Shown one piece after another: positions 1 to 9,830 of a stretch of DNA of 63,122 bases; position 1 is the stretch's first letter; every line of letters starts with the position of its first letter. Both the position numbers and the translations under genes were made by a program. The notes under the pieces are model-generated. The model had not been told where the DNA came from. It was given only the letters and a program-made list of their open reading frames with translations, and did no database searches. This stretch comes from Rhodospirillaceae bacterium (GTDB lineage Bacteria; Pseudomonadota; Alphaproteobacteria; Rhodospirillales; UBA2165), in the NCBI GenBank assembly GCA_002723345.1, contig PBNV01000026.1, positions 1-63,122 on the forward strand, written 5' to 3'.

Positions 1-150
1 CGTCGCATCAACAGCGGTGCCACTAATTTGAGCAATCGCTTGCTCCACCGGGCCGCCTGGCGCGATTTGTATGATAAAGAAGTTAACGACCATAATCCCT
101 AAAAGAACGATAGGTATTAATAACAGCCGTCGAATGATATACGTCAACAC
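1..150 (-). CDS. yejB: YejB-like peptide/microcin C ABC transporter permease, N-terminal fragment
   Basis: This is the first 50 codons of an inner-membrane permease; the rest lies beyond the left edge. The product reads [20 protein letters not shown], then [20 protein letters not shown]. The RRLLLIP opening, the first membrane helix and the [13 protein letters not shown] segment are typical of YejB, the first permease of the YejABEF peptide importer. The GTG at 148-150 is chosen as start because a stop codon (TGA) lies seven codons upstream in frame; no strong Shine-Dalgarno sequence is visible. It lies about 105 bases downstream of the yejA-like binding-protein gene on the same strand, the usual yejA-yejB order. 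Only the N-terminus can be judged. Confidence 0.85.
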   Translation of the reverse strand, partial: MLTYIIRRLLLIPIVLLGIMVVNFFIIQIAPGGPVEQAIAQISGTAVDAT

Positions 151-255
151 AGGGCTAAATCCGGATCAAACGCACCAGGCGGAATACCATAATAGAAACA
201 CCTGCCTCTGGCGTATGTGCAAATAAGCAAGCGCATGGTGTCTTCCGCGCAGTCC

Positions 256-2112
256 TCAATATTTCTTTTCATTTCCAGATCCGGCCAACTTGGAGGACAA
301 ATTGGCCGATTTGTCCTCGTCTACCCACCAGGAGTCAAAAGCTAGGCCATATTTTGGCGTCTTAGCCGGGCGGCCAAACTTATCCCAATAGGCAACTCTG
401 AAATTTCGTAGGTGCCACTGCGGGATCACAAAGTGGTTCCAAAGTAGTACCCTGTCCAAGGCCCGTGTTCTGGTGATCAAACTTTGCCGGTCAGGCGCCG
501 AAATGATCAGATCTACGAGCTTATCAATGGCTGGGTTTTTAATCCCGACCAGATTGCGGCTGCCTTGCCGAGCAGCAGCATCACTGCCCCAAAAGGCGCG
601 CTGCTCGTTTCCGGGTGACAGAGACTGTCCGAAAGTCGACACCACCATATCAAAATCAAATCCGTCCAGACGCCGCCGGTACTGCGCAGTATCCACAGTG
701 CGCACACTTACCTCGATGCCGAGGCGTTTTAGATTGCGAGCGAATGGTAGCGCAATACGTTCAAACGCCGGTGATATGAGAAGAATTTCAAATCGAAAAG
801 GCACTCCCTTAACGTTTAAAAGCTTACCATTTTTCACGCTCCATCCTGCCTGTTTTAAAAGCCCACGAGCCTGACGGAGTTGTTTGCGGATGCGGCCTGT
901 TCCGTCAGTGCTGGGGGGCAAATAGTTTTTGGTGAAGACCTCGGGCGGTACCTGGCCTTTTAACGGATTTAGAATCTCTAACTCTTTTTTGGAAGGTATT
1001 TTGCTCGACGCCAACTCCGAATTGGAGAAGAAACTCACTGTTCTGGTATACTGGCCATAAAACAGGTTCTCATTGGTCCACTCAAAATCAAAGGCGTAGG
1101 ACAAGGCCTGACGCACACGCGGGTCTCTGAATATTTGTTTGCGGGTGTTAAACACGAACCCCTGCATCCCGGTCGGGCTCTCATGGCGAATTTCCATGGT
1201 TTTGTATAGACCACGACGGAAGGCTGGTGAATCATACCCTGTGGCCCAGACCTTGGAGGTGTTCTCCAATCTAAAATCGTACTCCCCGGACTTGAAAGCT
1301 TCGAGAGAGACCGTTGCGTCGCGGTAATACTCGTACTGAATTTTATCTGCGTTATAGCGGCCTACATTGACGGGCAGGCTTCTACCCCAATAATCTTGAA
1401 CGCGTTCGTATGTGATGCTGCGCCCATCCACGAATGACTCTATTTTGTAGGGTCCGCTACCAAGTGGCGGAACCAAGGTCGTCGCGCTGAAATCTCGTGT
1501 TTTCCAATAATGTTTTGGAAGGACAGGCAATTGTCCCATGATCAACGGAAGTTCCCGGTTCTCCGTTTCCGAGAAAGTAAACTTCACGCGGCGCGAATTG
1601 AGCCTCTCAGATTTGACCACGTCCTTGTAATAATAGCGATAAAATGGTCGGCCTTTCTTTCGCAGCGTCTCCAAACTCCAAATAACATCCTCTACTGTGA
1701 TCGGCTTACCATCATGCCAGCGAGCGTCGGGCCGGAGCGTGAAGATAACCCAGGACCGATCCTCGGGCATTTCGATACTCTCGGCTATGAGTCCGTATTC
1801 CGAGAAGGCCTCGTCTTGCGGGCTGGTCATGAGTGACTCGTATAGAAAGGCAAGGCCCGCTGCCGGGTCGCCTTTCAAAGTATATGGATTAAACGTGTTA
1901 AACGTGCCGCGATCCACACCCTGGCGGATAACACCACCTTTGGGCGCACTGGGGTTAACATAATCAAAATTTTTAAAATCCGGACCGTATTTTGGGTCTC
2001 CGTGCATTGCCACGCCATGCATGGGTGCAAGACCAGGGGACTGCGCAAAAACGGGCAGCGCGCTAGCCCCTAAGATCAACGCGGTTAACACAAGACCTAA
2101 TTTAAAACGCAT
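256..2112 (-). CDS. yejA: YejA-like extracellular solute-binding protein (family 5)
   Basis: This is a 618-residue periplasmic substrate-binding protein of ABC transporter family 5 (SBP_bac_5). Residues 1-23 form a Sec signal peptide ending in PVFAQ. The mature part has family hallmarks such as WHDGKPITVEDVIWS near residue 130 and LGSGPYKIESF near residue 220, and the DFKNFDYVNPSAPKGG opening is typical of YejA, which binds oligopeptides including microcin C in enterobacteria. The ATG follows a GGGAGAG ribosome-binding site. A yejB-like permease gene follows on the same strand, so this is the first gene of a peptide importer. The physiological peptide cannot be read from the sequence. Confidence 0.92.
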   Translation of the reverse strand: MRFKLGLVLTALILGASALPVFAQSPGLAPMHGVAMHGDPKYGPDFKNFDYVNPSAPKGGVIRQGVDRGTFNTFNPYTLKGDPAAGLAFLYESLMTSPQDEAFSEYGLIAESIEMPEDRSWVIFTLRPDARWHDGKPITVEDVIWSLETLRKKGRPFYRYYYKDVVKSERLNSRRVKFTFSETENRELPLIMGQLPVLPKHYWKTRDFSATTLVPPLGSGPYKIESFVDGRSITYERVQDYWGRSLPVNVGRYNADKIQYEYYRDATVSLEAFKSGEYDFRLENTSKVWATGYDSPAFRRGLYKTMEIRHESPTGMQGFVFNTRKQIFRDPRVRQALSYAFDFEWTNENLFYGQYTRTVSFFSNSELASSKIPSKKELEILNPLKGQVPPEVFTKNYLPPSTDGTGRIRKQLRQARGLLKQAGWSVKNGKLLNVKGVPFRFEILLISPAFERIALPFARNLKRLGIEVSVRTVDTAQYRRRLDGFDFDMVVSTFGQSLSPGNEQRAFWGSDAAARQGSRNLVGIKNPAIDKLVDLIISAPDRQSLITRTRALDRVLLWNHFVIPQWHLRNFRVAYWDKFGRPAKTPKYGLAFDSWWVDEDKSANLSSKLAGSGNEKKY

Positions 2113-2252
2113 TTTCTACTCTCCCAATACACCAGCTTACGGACCTAGCTTCTCTTATAGTGGCCTACTGGGCGACACGATCAAGTCTTCGGCTCATTAA
2201 ATCTATGTATTAGACCTCTCTTGCCACCACGAATTGACGCCTTGCAACAAAA

Positions 2253-3029
2253 TTAGACAGCTACCAAAGCGTCAATTGCCAGGGTATGCACTCGTGGATC
2301 CCCAGCCGCTAGCACAGTTCCGTCCGACGTCAAGGTAAGAGGATCGCCATGCCAGTCGCTAATCACGCCACCCGCGCCCTCGACAATAGGAATGAGAGCC
2401 ATGTAATCCCAAGGGTTCATATCCGCTTCGCACATGATGTCCGTGTAGCCCGCCGCCAACAGTCCAAAACCGATGCAATCCGTTCCAAAAAGCGCGTGTT
2501 TCACGCGTCCTGAGAGGGATTTGAAGGCGCGTTCGGCCGACCCTTGAAACATTGCAGGATTCGTCGAATACATCCAGGCGTCCGCCAATGAGGAACAGGC
2601 GCGTGTCTTTATTGGCTGGCCATTTAATGTCGTGGTCTCACCGGCAAGGCCAAACCAGCGTTCCCCGAGAACAGGCTGGTTTATGATGCCCAATATCGGG
2701 GCCCCATCCAATAAAAGACTGATGAGTGTGCCAAACTGATAAGACCCGCTAGCAAAGTTTTTGGTGCCGTCAATGGGGTCCAGAACCCAAAGGTAGTCTG
2801 CGTCCTGCCGGACATTTTCTCCCTCCTCACCGAGGATGCCATGATCTGGGCACTCTATCTCGAGGAGAGCACGCATAACCTCCTCGGCTTGCCGATCAGC
2901 TATTGTCACGGGCGACGCGTCCACTTTGTCACTGACGTCGGAAAAATTCCGGAAATGACGGCGGATCACGTCTCCCGATGCATCTGCCAGGCGCCCTGCC
3001 AATTCCGAATAAGCGGCGGCGGCGCTCAT
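2253..3029 (-). CDS. hisN: Inositol monophosphatase-family phosphatase, probable histidinol-phosphatase HisN
   Basis: A 258-residue Mg-dependent phosphatase of the inositol monophosphatase superfamily. Metal ligands are visible: GEEG at residues 67-70, the DPIDGT motif at 84-89, and NPWDYMA with a downstream GAGG near residue 210. The overall pattern fits the HisN branch, which removes phosphate from L-histidinol phosphate in histidine synthesis, although related members act on inositol phosphate or PAP. The gene starts 11 bases after the upstream cytochrome c gene on the same strand, so the two are probably co-transcribed; no shared pathway is evident. The ATG is preceded only by a weak ribosome-binding site. 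The HisN assignment over a generic IMPase is an inference. Confidence 0.85.
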   Translation of the reverse strand: MSAAAAYSELAGRLADASGDVIRRHFRNFSDVSDKVDASPVTIADRQAEEVMRALLEIECPDHGILGEEGENVRQDADYLWVLDPIDGTKNFASGSYQFGTLISLLLDGAPILGIINQPVLGERWFGLAGETTTLNGQPIKTRACSSLADAWMYSTNPAMFQGSAERAFKSLSGRVKHALFGTDCIGFGLLAAGYTDIMCEADMNPWDYMALIPIVEGAGGVISDWHGDPLTLTSDGTVLAAGDPRVHTLAIDALVAV

Positions 3030-3040
3030 CTTAATTTAGT

Positions 3041-3571
3041 CTACTGCGGCAGCGGGACGGGCGCGTCTGCCTGCTTACGCATGTAGACGATAACGGCAGC
3101 CCGGTCTTTGGCCTTTTTGAGGCCAGAAAAGGTCATTTTGGTTCCCTTCATAAATTCCTTCGGCTTCTTCAGGAATTTGTTCATGTCGTCATAGCCCCAC
3201 TTGCCGCCCATAGCTTTGATGGCTGCAGAATAGTTAAATCCATCTACGACCCCCCGGTCAGCGCCCATTATGTTGTATAGGTTGGGCCCGACTTTGTTTT
3301 TACCCCCTTTATCAAAGGAGTGGCAGGAGGCACATTTTTTCGCAACCTTTGCACCCTTATCCGCCGTGGCAGAAGCCAAGAGGACCGGCAAGGGCTGTTC
3401 CGGGGCGGCAGGCGCTTTAGCGGCAGTCACAGGTGCAACTGACGCAGATGCTGTTGCAACAACCGGTTCTACTGGCGGAACTAATTGGTCCCCAACAAAA
3501 TCAACTATCAGCAAGAGCCAGGCAACGACTAATGCGCCGCCGAAATATTTGTTGGTATTCATACTCCACAT
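3041..3571 (-). CDS. Membrane-anchored class I cytochrome c (c550/CycM-like)
   Basis: A 176-residue electron carrier. One uncleaved membrane helix spans about residues 10-27, followed by an Ala/Pro-rich linker (about 32-65), then a cytochrome c domain with the haem site CASCH at 80-84 and the axial methionine in the GTKMTFSG segment near the C-terminus. The NKVGPNLYNIMG stretch after the haem site is typical of mitochondrial-type and alphaproteobacterial c550/c552 cytochromes. Such anchored cytochromes pass electrons from the bc1 complex to a terminal oxidase on the periplasmic face. A GAAGGA site precedes the first ATG; a second ATG three codons on is also possible. The HisN-like gene follows directly. 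Confidence 0.9.
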   Translation of the reverse strand: MWSMNTNKYFGGALVVAWLLLIVDFVGDQLVPPVEPVVATASASVAPVTAAKAPAAPEQPLPVLLASATADKGAKVAKKCASCHSFDKGGKNKVGPNLYNIMGADRGVVDGFNYSAAIKAMGGKWGYDDMNKFLKKPKEFMKGTKMTFSGLKKAKDRAAVIVYMRKQADAPVPLPQ

Positions 3572-3780
3572 GGATCGGTCCTTCTCGATCTTTAAGCCTT
3601 AGCTTCAGCTTGAAAAAGATAGGCGTAAGCTGTTGGTAGCGCCCTCATCGATACCGTTTGGTAATCAGGGTATAGATGAAGCCTTATTTTATGTATATAG
3701 GGTGCTTTCCAGCAATACCACATCTTTTGATCGCGGACTCGAAATAGGCCTTAACGGACCGGAAACTGGAGATATCTAGC

Positions 3781-4638
3781 ATGGCGGACACCAAAAACTT
3801 GATCGCCTTCCAAGGGGAAATAGGGGCTAATAGCGACCTCGCCTGCCGGCAAGTCCGCCCGGACATGACCACCCTTCCTTGCAACACGTTTGAGGATACG
3901 TTCGCCGCAGTGAGCAACGGCGAAGCAGCTTTGGCTCTGATCCCTATCGATAATTCAGTCGCGGGTCGTGTGGCAGACATTCATCACCTGTTGCCTAATT
4001 CCGGACTTCATATCATTGGAGAGCATTTCCAGCGGGTAGAACACCATCTACTGGCCGTCAAAGGCAGTACAATTGGCGACCTCGTAAACGTTCACTCCCA
4101 TGTCCATGCTCTCAACCAGTGCCGTAACTTCATCCAAAAACATGGCATTAATCCGGTTGTGCATGTGGACACCGCCGCCGCTGCACGGGAGATTTCTGAA
4201 CGCGGTGAAAAAGAGCACGGTGCCATCGCCACAAGCCTTGCTGGAGAGATCTACGACCTCGAATCGCTACAGGCCAATATTGAGGATGCCGACCATAACA
4301 CAACGCGCTTTTTGTTGATGTCCCCTGAACCGATGGAAATCTCAGCCGACACTCCCGCGGTAGTGACTAGTTTTGTGTTTCGGGTACGAAATGTCCCGGC
4401 GGCTCTCTACAAGTCTATGGGAGGGTTCGCCACCAATGGTGTCAACATGACCAAACTAGAGAGTTATATGGTGGATGGAGAATTTTCCGCCACCCAGTTT
4501 TATGCCGAGGTTGATGGCCACCCGACGAACCAGGCTCTCCAGTACGCCCTGGAAGAGTTGGCGTTTTTCTCTTCGGAAGTCCGAATCCTCGGCGTGTTTC
4601 CAGCTCACCCTTATCGCAAAGTCATTGACGGAAGATAG
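3781..4638 (+). CDS. pheA: Prephenate dehydratase
   Basis: A 285-residue monofunctional prephenate dehydratase that converts prephenate to phenylpyruvate in phenylalanine synthesis. The catalytic PDT domain opens with IAFQGEIGANSDLA and carries the NTTRF motif near residue 178, which contains the catalytic threonine. The C-terminal ACT domain (about 200-280) has TKLESYMVDG, the alphaproteobacterial form of the ESRP motif used for phenylalanine feedback. There is no chorismate mutase domain. GGAG lies nine bases upstream of the ATG. The acyl-CoA ligase starts 15 bases after the stop, but no metabolic link is obvious. It is transcribed divergently from the cytochrome c gene. Confidence 0.96.
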   Translation: MADTKNLIAFQGEIGANSDLACRQVRPDMTTLPCNTFEDTFAAVSNGEAALALIPIDNSVAGRVADIHHLLPNSGLHIIGEHFQRVEHHLLAVKGSTIGDLVNVHSHVHALNQCRNFIQKHGINPVVHVDTAAAAREISERGEKEHGAIATSLAGEIYDLESLQANIEDADHNTTRFLLMSPEPMEISADTPAVVTSFVFRVRNVPAALYKSMGGFATNGVNMTKLESYMVDGEFSATQFYAEVDGHPTNQALQYALEELAFFSSEVRILGVFPAHPYRKVIDGR

Positions 4639-4652
4639 ACGGAGCCCGTCCA

Positions 4653-6188
4653 ATGCCCGAGTACGACCTGCCGCGTTTGTTCGACACGGTTATGCACATG
4701 CTACAGGACGCCGGCGGTAAATCACCGGGTCATATCGCACTCAAATGCGAAGGCCGGGAGATGACATATCAGTCTTTTGTCCGATGCGTTGCAGGTTTTG
4801 CCAGAGAATTGGAAGGGCTTGGCGCGCGTGGCGGACGCGTGGCCCTGATATGTGGAAACTCCATTGAAATCGTGGTGGCCTCTTTTTCAGCTTACGCCGC
4901 TGGCGCCCAACTGGTCCCCATCAATCCCTTATACACCCAAAGAGAACTATCCTTCATCCTTGAAGACGCAGACCCAGTTGTGACCATTTACGATACCGCT
5001 AAAGCGGGAGATGTTGAGCCTTTGATCGATACTGTCGAGACGATGACGGGTATTGCCGTAGGCGCGGACAGCCGGACCCTTGATGACTGGTTGGACCAGA
5101 CCCTCGCGCTGCCTCTGCCCACGCCAGAGGACTTTGCGGTTCTTCAATATACCGGGGGTACCACAGGAAGACCAAAAGGCGTGATGATCACTCATGGACA
5201 AATAGCGCTCAACATGTGCCAGCGGGAAGTCGCCGTACCGACGTTGACCGAAGACGAGCGAGTGCTGTGTGTTATGCCGTTGTTTCACGTATTCGCTACT
5301 TCCATGTGCATGCATCTTGCTGTGCAATGCCGAGGTACAATGGTGATCATGAAACGCTACCACCCTGAAACAACAGTACAGGCCCTTGTGAGGGAAAAGA
5401 TTACATTCTTTCCTGCCGGCCCCACAGTTTTTAATGGCCTCCTGGCCTTCGACGGGTTTCAGAAGGCAGATTTTTCGTACTTACGCTGCTGCGTTTCCGG
5501 ATCAGCTCCTCTCGCAGAAGAGACCTTAAAAACTTGGAAAAAAGTTACCGGCATAGAGATCGTCGAGGGTTTCGGCCAATCAGAAGCGGGGCCCGTACTC
5601 ACCATGACCACGGTAGAAGACACGCCTCTGCCGGGATCCGTCGGCAAACCCTTACCTTATACAGCGATGCAGATCGTAGATGTGGAGACGGGCACAATGG
5701 TTCTTGGACCGGGCGAGCAGGGGGAAATCCGAGCTAAAGGACCGCAGATCATGTCCGGTTACCGCAACCGGCCCGACGAAACCGCCCAGGCGCTGCGCGA
5801 TGGCTGGCTCTATACAGGCGATATTGGAGAATGTGACGAAGATGGCAATTTTTTCATCCGGGACCGGAAAAAAGACATGGCCATTGTTGGCGGTTACAAC
5901 GTTTACCCGCGGGAGATTGACGAGGTGCTTTATGCCCACCCGGCTGTCCTAGAAGCTGCCGCCATTGGCATTAAAGACGATTACCTCGGCGAAGTCATCT
6001 GTGCCCAGGTGGTTCTCAAAAAGGGTGTCCCTGCGACGGTAGATGAACTGGACTACTATTGCCGAGAAAACCTTGCAAAATATAAAGTTCCTCGCAAATT
6101 AGTTATAAGTCATAAAATTCCCAAAACGACGGTGGGCAAAATTGATAAGGCGGCTCTTCGGTCACAGATGAAGGAGACAAACACATGA
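4653..6188 (+). CDS. AMP-dependent acyl-CoA ligase (long-chain fatty acid-CoA ligase-like)
   Basis: A 511-residue ANL-superfamily enzyme that adenylates a carboxylic acid and transfers the acyl group to CoA. The ATP-binding motif YTGGTTGRPKGVMITHG lies near residue 167, the GFGQSEAGPV region near 308, YTGDIGECDEDG and RDRKKDMAIVGGYNVYPREI near 390-420, and the catalytic lysine in KTTVGKIDKAALR near the C-terminus. A GGAG site lies eight bases upstream of the ATG. Its stop overlaps the start of the thiolase-family gene (ATGA), so the two are translationally coupled and probably act on the same acyl substrate. Chain length and substrate cannot be read from the sequence. Confidence 0.93.
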   Translation: MPEYDLPRLFDTVMHMLQDAGGKSPGHIALKCEGREMTYQSFVRCVAGFARELEGLGARGGRVALICGNSIEIVVASFSAYAAGAQLVPINPLYTQRELSFILEDADPVVTIYDTAKAGDVEPLIDTVETMTGIAVGADSRTLDDWLDQTLALPLPTPEDFAVLQYTGGTTGRPKGVMITHGQIALNMCQREVAVPTLTEDERVLCVMPLFHVFATSMCMHLAVQCRGTMVIMKRYHPETTVQALVREKITFFPAGPTVFNGLLAFDGFQKADFSYLRCCVSGSAPLAEETLKTWKKVTGIEIVEGFGQSEAGPVLTMTTVEDTPLPGSVGKPLPYTAMQIVDVETGTMVLGPGEQGEIRAKGPQIMSGYRNRPDETAQALRDGWLYTGDIGECDEDGNFFIRDRKKDMAIVGGYNVYPREIDEVLYAHPAVLEAAAIGIKDDYLGEVICAQVVLKKGVPATVDELDYYCRENLAKYKVPRKLVISHKIPKTTVGKIDKAALRSQMKETNT

Positions 6189-7393
6189 GCGTTGAGACAG
6201 AGATTCCCTACGGGGCCTATTGGAGCACACCGTTTGCCAAATGGCAGGGCACCCTCTCGCACTTACACAGCATCAAATTTGCAGCTCATGTGGCCAAGGA
6301 GGAAATGGCCAAGCGGGCCATCGACCCAGCCGACCTGGACTATGGCATCCTGGGACTCACGGTGCCGCAGCATATGTCCTTCCAAGGATTACCATGGCTG
6401 ACGGGTATGATTGGAGCGCCCCATGTGACCGGACCAACACTTTCTCAGGTTTGCGCCACGGGAGCCCGCAGCCTGGAGAACGCGAGCCACGAGATCAAAG
6501 CCGGTGCAGCATCCGTTGCTCTGGTGGCGACGTGTGACCGGGTGTCCAATGGCCCTCAACTGTATTATCCTGAGCCTACCGGCCCGGGCGGCACCGGCTA
6601 TCAGGAAAACCTGACGATTGATAACATGCAGCGTGATGCGCTGGGAGGTCACTCCATGCTGCAAACGGCAGAAAATGTCGCCACCCGTCACCAGATCACG
6701 ACGGAGGAACAACATGGCGTAGTAGCCCGTCGCCAAGCGCAATATCAAGACGCCCTCGCGGACGATCATGCGTTCCAAAAGCGTTACATGACCCTGCCAT
6801 TCAATGTGCCGGATTCAAAATTCCGTAAAACCGTGGCCGTGCTCGAGAGTGATGAAGGTATTTATCCCTCGAACCCGGATAAGCTCGCCACACTCAAACC
6901 AGTTCTGGAAGACGGTTCTGTGACGTTCGGCGGACAAACCCATCCAGCGGACGGCAATTCCTGCCTTATTGTCACAACTTCGGACAAAGCACCGGCCTTC
7001 TCTCAGAACTCAGACATTAGGATAAAAGTTTTGGGCTTTGGCCACGCCCGGGCTGAGAACGGTTATATGCCGGAAGCTCCGGTTCCCGCAGCAAAAAAGG
7101 CATTGGCCCAGGCGGACGTTGACATCAAGGGCATCAGCGCAGTGAAAACTCACAACCCGTTTGCCGTGAACGATATCTACTTCGCGAGAGAGACGGGATA
7201 CGACATCAATAAAATGAACAATTACGGGTGCACCCTCGTCTGGGGTCATCCGCAAGCCCCTATGGGCACACGCGGCATCATTGAATTAATCGAAGAACTT
7301 GTAATCTTGGGTGGCGGCAGGGGTCTCTTTACTGGCTGTGCCGCGGGTGACACCGGCATGGCCGTTGTGATCGAGGTCGAAGACAATGCATAG
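6185..7393 (+). CDS. Thiolase-family protein (acetyl-CoA acetyltransferase-like)
   Basis: A 402-residue thiolase-fold protein. The nucleophilic cysteine is in LSQVCATGARS near residue 90. The later motifs are KTHNPFAVND near residue 320, where the catalytic histidine normally lies, GHPQAPMGTR, and the second active-site cysteine in FTGCAAGDTG near the C-terminus. Thiolases either cleave 3-ketoacyl-CoA or condense acyl-CoA units. An AAGGAG ribosome-binding site and a four-base overlap with the ligase gene indicate coupling, so a small fatty or aromatic acid breakdown module is plausible. No hydratase or dehydrogenase gene lies nearby, so the pathway is incomplete here. Degradative versus biosynthetic direction is open. 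Confidence 0.9.
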   Translation: MSVETEIPYGAYWSTPFAKWQGTLSHLHSIKFAAHVAKEEMAKRAIDPADLDYGILGLTVPQHMSFQGLPWLTGMIGAPHVTGPTLSQVCATGARSLENASHEIKAGAASVALVATCDRVSNGPQLYYPEPTGPGGTGYQENLTIDNMQRDALGGHSMLQTAENVATRHQITTEEQHGVVARRQAQYQDALADDHAFQKRYMTLPFNVPDSKFRKTVAVLESDEGIYPSNPDKLATLKPVLEDGSVTFGGQTHPADGNSCLIVTTSDKAPAFSQNSDIRIKVLGFGHARAENGYMPEAPVPAAKKALAQADVDIKGISAVKTHNPFAVNDIYFARETGYDINKMNNYGCTLVWGHPQAPMGTRGIIELIEELVILGGGRGLFTGCAAGDTGMAVVIEVEDNA

Positions 7394-7479
7394 GACGAAA
7401 GGCCGGAAAGCACTCTCTAGAGAAAAATGCGCCTGGTATCAGTGTCTTCCCATGGGAATGTGCCCCTAACCCCCTCTTC

Positions 7480-9285
7480 TCAGACTCCATCGGCCTCTTC
7501 ACGTTTCATCTCGAGCTCTAGCCAGCGGTTTTCCAACTCAGTCAATTCAGTCTCGGCCGCTTGGAGCGCGTCCACAGATTTTTGATAACGCTCTGGGTTC
7601 TGCTGAAATAGATCCGGATCGGCGAGCGTTTTATGAAGATCCGCGATTTTGCGTTCCAAGTCCGCTATCTGACCTGGCAACTTTTCCAAGGCATAGACAT
7701 CCTTGTAAGACATTTTAAGCTTTGATGCCAAGGCAGCTGAAGATGTCTCATTTGTTTTTTTGCCGGTCGCCCCTAATGATTGGCTTGCCGCAATATCCGC
7801 CCGCCGCTGGGCTACCATATCGGTATAGCCGCCCGCATATTCTAGCCAGTGACCCGCCCCTTCCGAGGCAATGATTGATGTCGCGACTTTGTCGAGAAAA
7901 TCTCGGTCATGGCTCACCAAAAGGACCGTGTCAGGATACTCAGTCAGCATCTCTTGCAACAGGTCCAAGGTTTCAAAATCCAAATCATTCGTGGGCTCGT
8001 CCAGCACGAGCAAATTAGAGGGCCGGGCCAGGACCTCAGCCAAAACGAGACGGCCGCGCTCCCCACCAGATAAGTCGCGAACGGGAGTGCGTGCCTGCTC
8101 TGGGGCGAACAGAAAATCCTTCATATAGCCGATAACGTGTTTTTGCTGTCCATTCACGGTCACCATATCGCCCCGGCCACCCGTGAGCACGTCCGAGAGC
8201 TTTTCTGTGGGCTTCAAGGTTTCCCGCCGCTGATCGAGCGCAGCCAGCTCCACCGCTGATCCGAGATAAGAGCTACCTTTGTCGGGCGCCGTTTTACCGA
8301 TCAGCATATTTAATAAGGTTGTCTTACCCGCCCCGTTAGGACCGACAATGCCAACACGATCGCCACGTAAGATGCGGGCCGAAAATGAATGGACGATTAC
8401 GCGATCTTCATAGGCTTTCGTAATACCCTTGACCTCAATCACGCGCTTGCCCGATATCCCCGCCTCGGAAACGGTAAATTTTACATCTCCCGTGGGGGTG
8501 CGCAACGTCCGCTTTCTCTCACGCAGTGCATGCAGATCGCCTAATCGCCGCTGATTGCGTTTGCGCCGGGCAGTCACGCCGTGGATGAGCCAATGGGTTT
8601 CCCGATGGATTTTCCGATCGAGCTTATGGAGTTCCGTTTCCTCTTGTTCAAATATCTCGTCACGCCAGGCCTCAAACCCGCCGAACCCATTTTCCAGACG
8701 GCGGACCTCTCCTCGATCAATCCAGAGGGTGGTGTTGGAGAGAGATCGCAAAAATTGCCGGTCATGACTGATCATTATCAGAGCTGTTTTTAGGGTTCCG
8801 AGCTGATCCTCCAGCCATTCAATCGAAGATACGTCCAAATGGTTGGTGGGCTCATCCAGCAAGAGGACATCCGGCGCGGGCGCCAAAGCTGCCGCCAGGG
8901 CGCAGCGACGCGACTCGCCCCCAGACATGGTGGATAAATTTTCCTCACCGGTGAGGCCCAACTGCTCTAGAAGATAGCGGGCCCGATATGTATCATCCCC
9001 CGGCTCCAAGCCGGCCTCGACATAGGAAAGACTGGTCTGGAAATCTGAAAAATCTGGCTCCTGCGGCAGGTACCTAAGTGTCGTGCCAGGCTGGAGAAAG
9101 CGAGTGCCCTGATCTGGTTCAACCTGACCGGCGATGATTTTCAGGAGTGTTGATTTCCCCGATCCATTTCGCCCAACCAGGCAGATACGATCGCTGGCCG
9201 AGACTGTGAGGTCTACCTGTCTCAACAGCGGCTGATGACCAAAAGTCAGGTACACGTCTTTAAGGGTCAGTATGGGAGGCATCAT
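7480..9285 (-). CDS. uup: ABC-F family ATPase (Uup-like)
   Basis: A 601-residue soluble protein with two ABC ATPase domains and no membrane segments. Walker A motifs are GRNGSGKST near residue 38 and GPNGAGKTT near 318; signature motifs are TMSGGESRRCALA and DLSGGERGRLVLA. A charged linker lies between the domains and a C-terminal coiled coil covers about 530-601, which is the Uup arrangement. ABC-F proteins act on ribosomes or nucleic acids rather than in transport; Uup has been linked to precise transposon excision and ribosome function in E. coli. The tandem ATGATG start has no strong ribosome-binding site. It converges with the thiolase gene. Confidence 0.92.
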   Translation of the reverse strand: MMPPILTLKDVYLTFGHQPLLRQVDLTVSASDRICLVGRNGSGKSTLLKIIAGQVEPDQGTRFLQPGTTLRYLPQEPDFSDFQTSLSYVEAGLEPGDDTYRARYLLEQLGLTGEENLSTMSGGESRRCALAAALAPAPDVLLLDEPTNHLDVSSIEWLEDQLGTLKTALIMISHDRQFLRSLSNTTLWIDRGEVRRLENGFGGFEAWRDEIFEQEETELHKLDRKIHRETHWLIHGVTARRKRNQRRLGDLHALRERKRTLRTPTGDVKFTVSEAGISGKRVIEVKGITKAYEDRVIVHSFSARILRGDRVGIVGPNGAGKTTLLNMLIGKTAPDKGSSYLGSAVELAALDQRRETLKPTEKLSDVLTGGRGDMVTVNGQQKHVIGYMKDFLFAPEQARTPVRDLSGGERGRLVLAEVLARPSNLLVLDEPTNDLDFETLDLLQEMLTEYPDTVLLVSHDRDFLDKVATSIIASEGAGHWLEYAGGYTDMVAQRRADIAASQSLGATGKKTNETSSAALASKLKMSYKDVYALEKLPGQIADLERKIADLHKTLADPDLFQQNPERYQKSVDALQAAETELTELENRWLELEMKREEADGV

Positions 9286-9453
9286 AACGAGGGATATGTG
9301 CCAGTCCAGGCAACCAAGGGCAATGATTTAGGGGTACCATCCCCCTTTGCCCATTGCGGTTTTCGAAAAAACCCTGGGTCACAGCTTCAGGAGAGCCGGC
9401 GACGGAGTCCCTCGATATGCAAATATCACGGTTTACCAAAAAATACGAAAAGG

Positions 9454-9530
9454 TGGCGCGCCCGACAGGATTCGAACCTGTGACCTTCGGCTTCGGAGGC
9501 CGACACTCTATCCAGCTGAGCTACGGGCGC
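9454..9530 (-). tRNA. tRNA-Arg (anticodon CCG)
   Basis: A complete 77-nt tRNA on the minus strand. The acceptor stem GCGCCCG pairs with CGGGCGC, the discriminator base is G, and the 3' CCA is encoded. The anticodon stem TCGGC/GCCGA holds the loop CTCCGAA, so the anticodon is CCG, reading CGG arginine codons. The T arm contains GGTTCGAATCC. The gene lies between uup and the AT-rich accessory patch. Confidence 0.97.
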
Positions 9531-9830
9531 TTATAAGAGAGATCAATAAAAATAACTCGTTACCGTAGATTCGGACACCATAGACTAATTTCAAGCTTGT
9601 GACGACATATTAAAATTTATCGGTATTTTGCTGCTTACTGAGGGAAAACTGGCGGAATTTTAGATAATGACCTCAGTGAATTTTGATGTCTCCAAGATAA
9701 CAAAACCTTGCACCTCAACCCAAAAAATCAATGTCGCTCGCAATGGGGTACCTCACCAAAATTCATGGTTGTCTCACCATAGAAAATTATGGGACAAAAA
9801 AATCCTGGATATTGGTCCATATACGAGAAC
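9531..9830. other. Non-coding AT-rich spacer
   Basis: About 300 bases between tRNA-Arg and the cupredoxin gene. Short open frames exist here on both strands but none has a ribosome-binding site plus a recognisable product. The cupredoxin frame can be extended upstream to 9789, but that would bury its signal peptide, so the upstream part is taken as non-coding. No repeat, insertion-sequence end or clear terminator was found. Confidence 0.5.

Noticed and set aside
9454..9830. tRNA-Arg as an integration site for the AT-rich patch
   Set aside because: The patch lies on the 5' side of the tRNA, whereas integrases normally use the 3' end, and no integrase or repeated tRNA end was seen.
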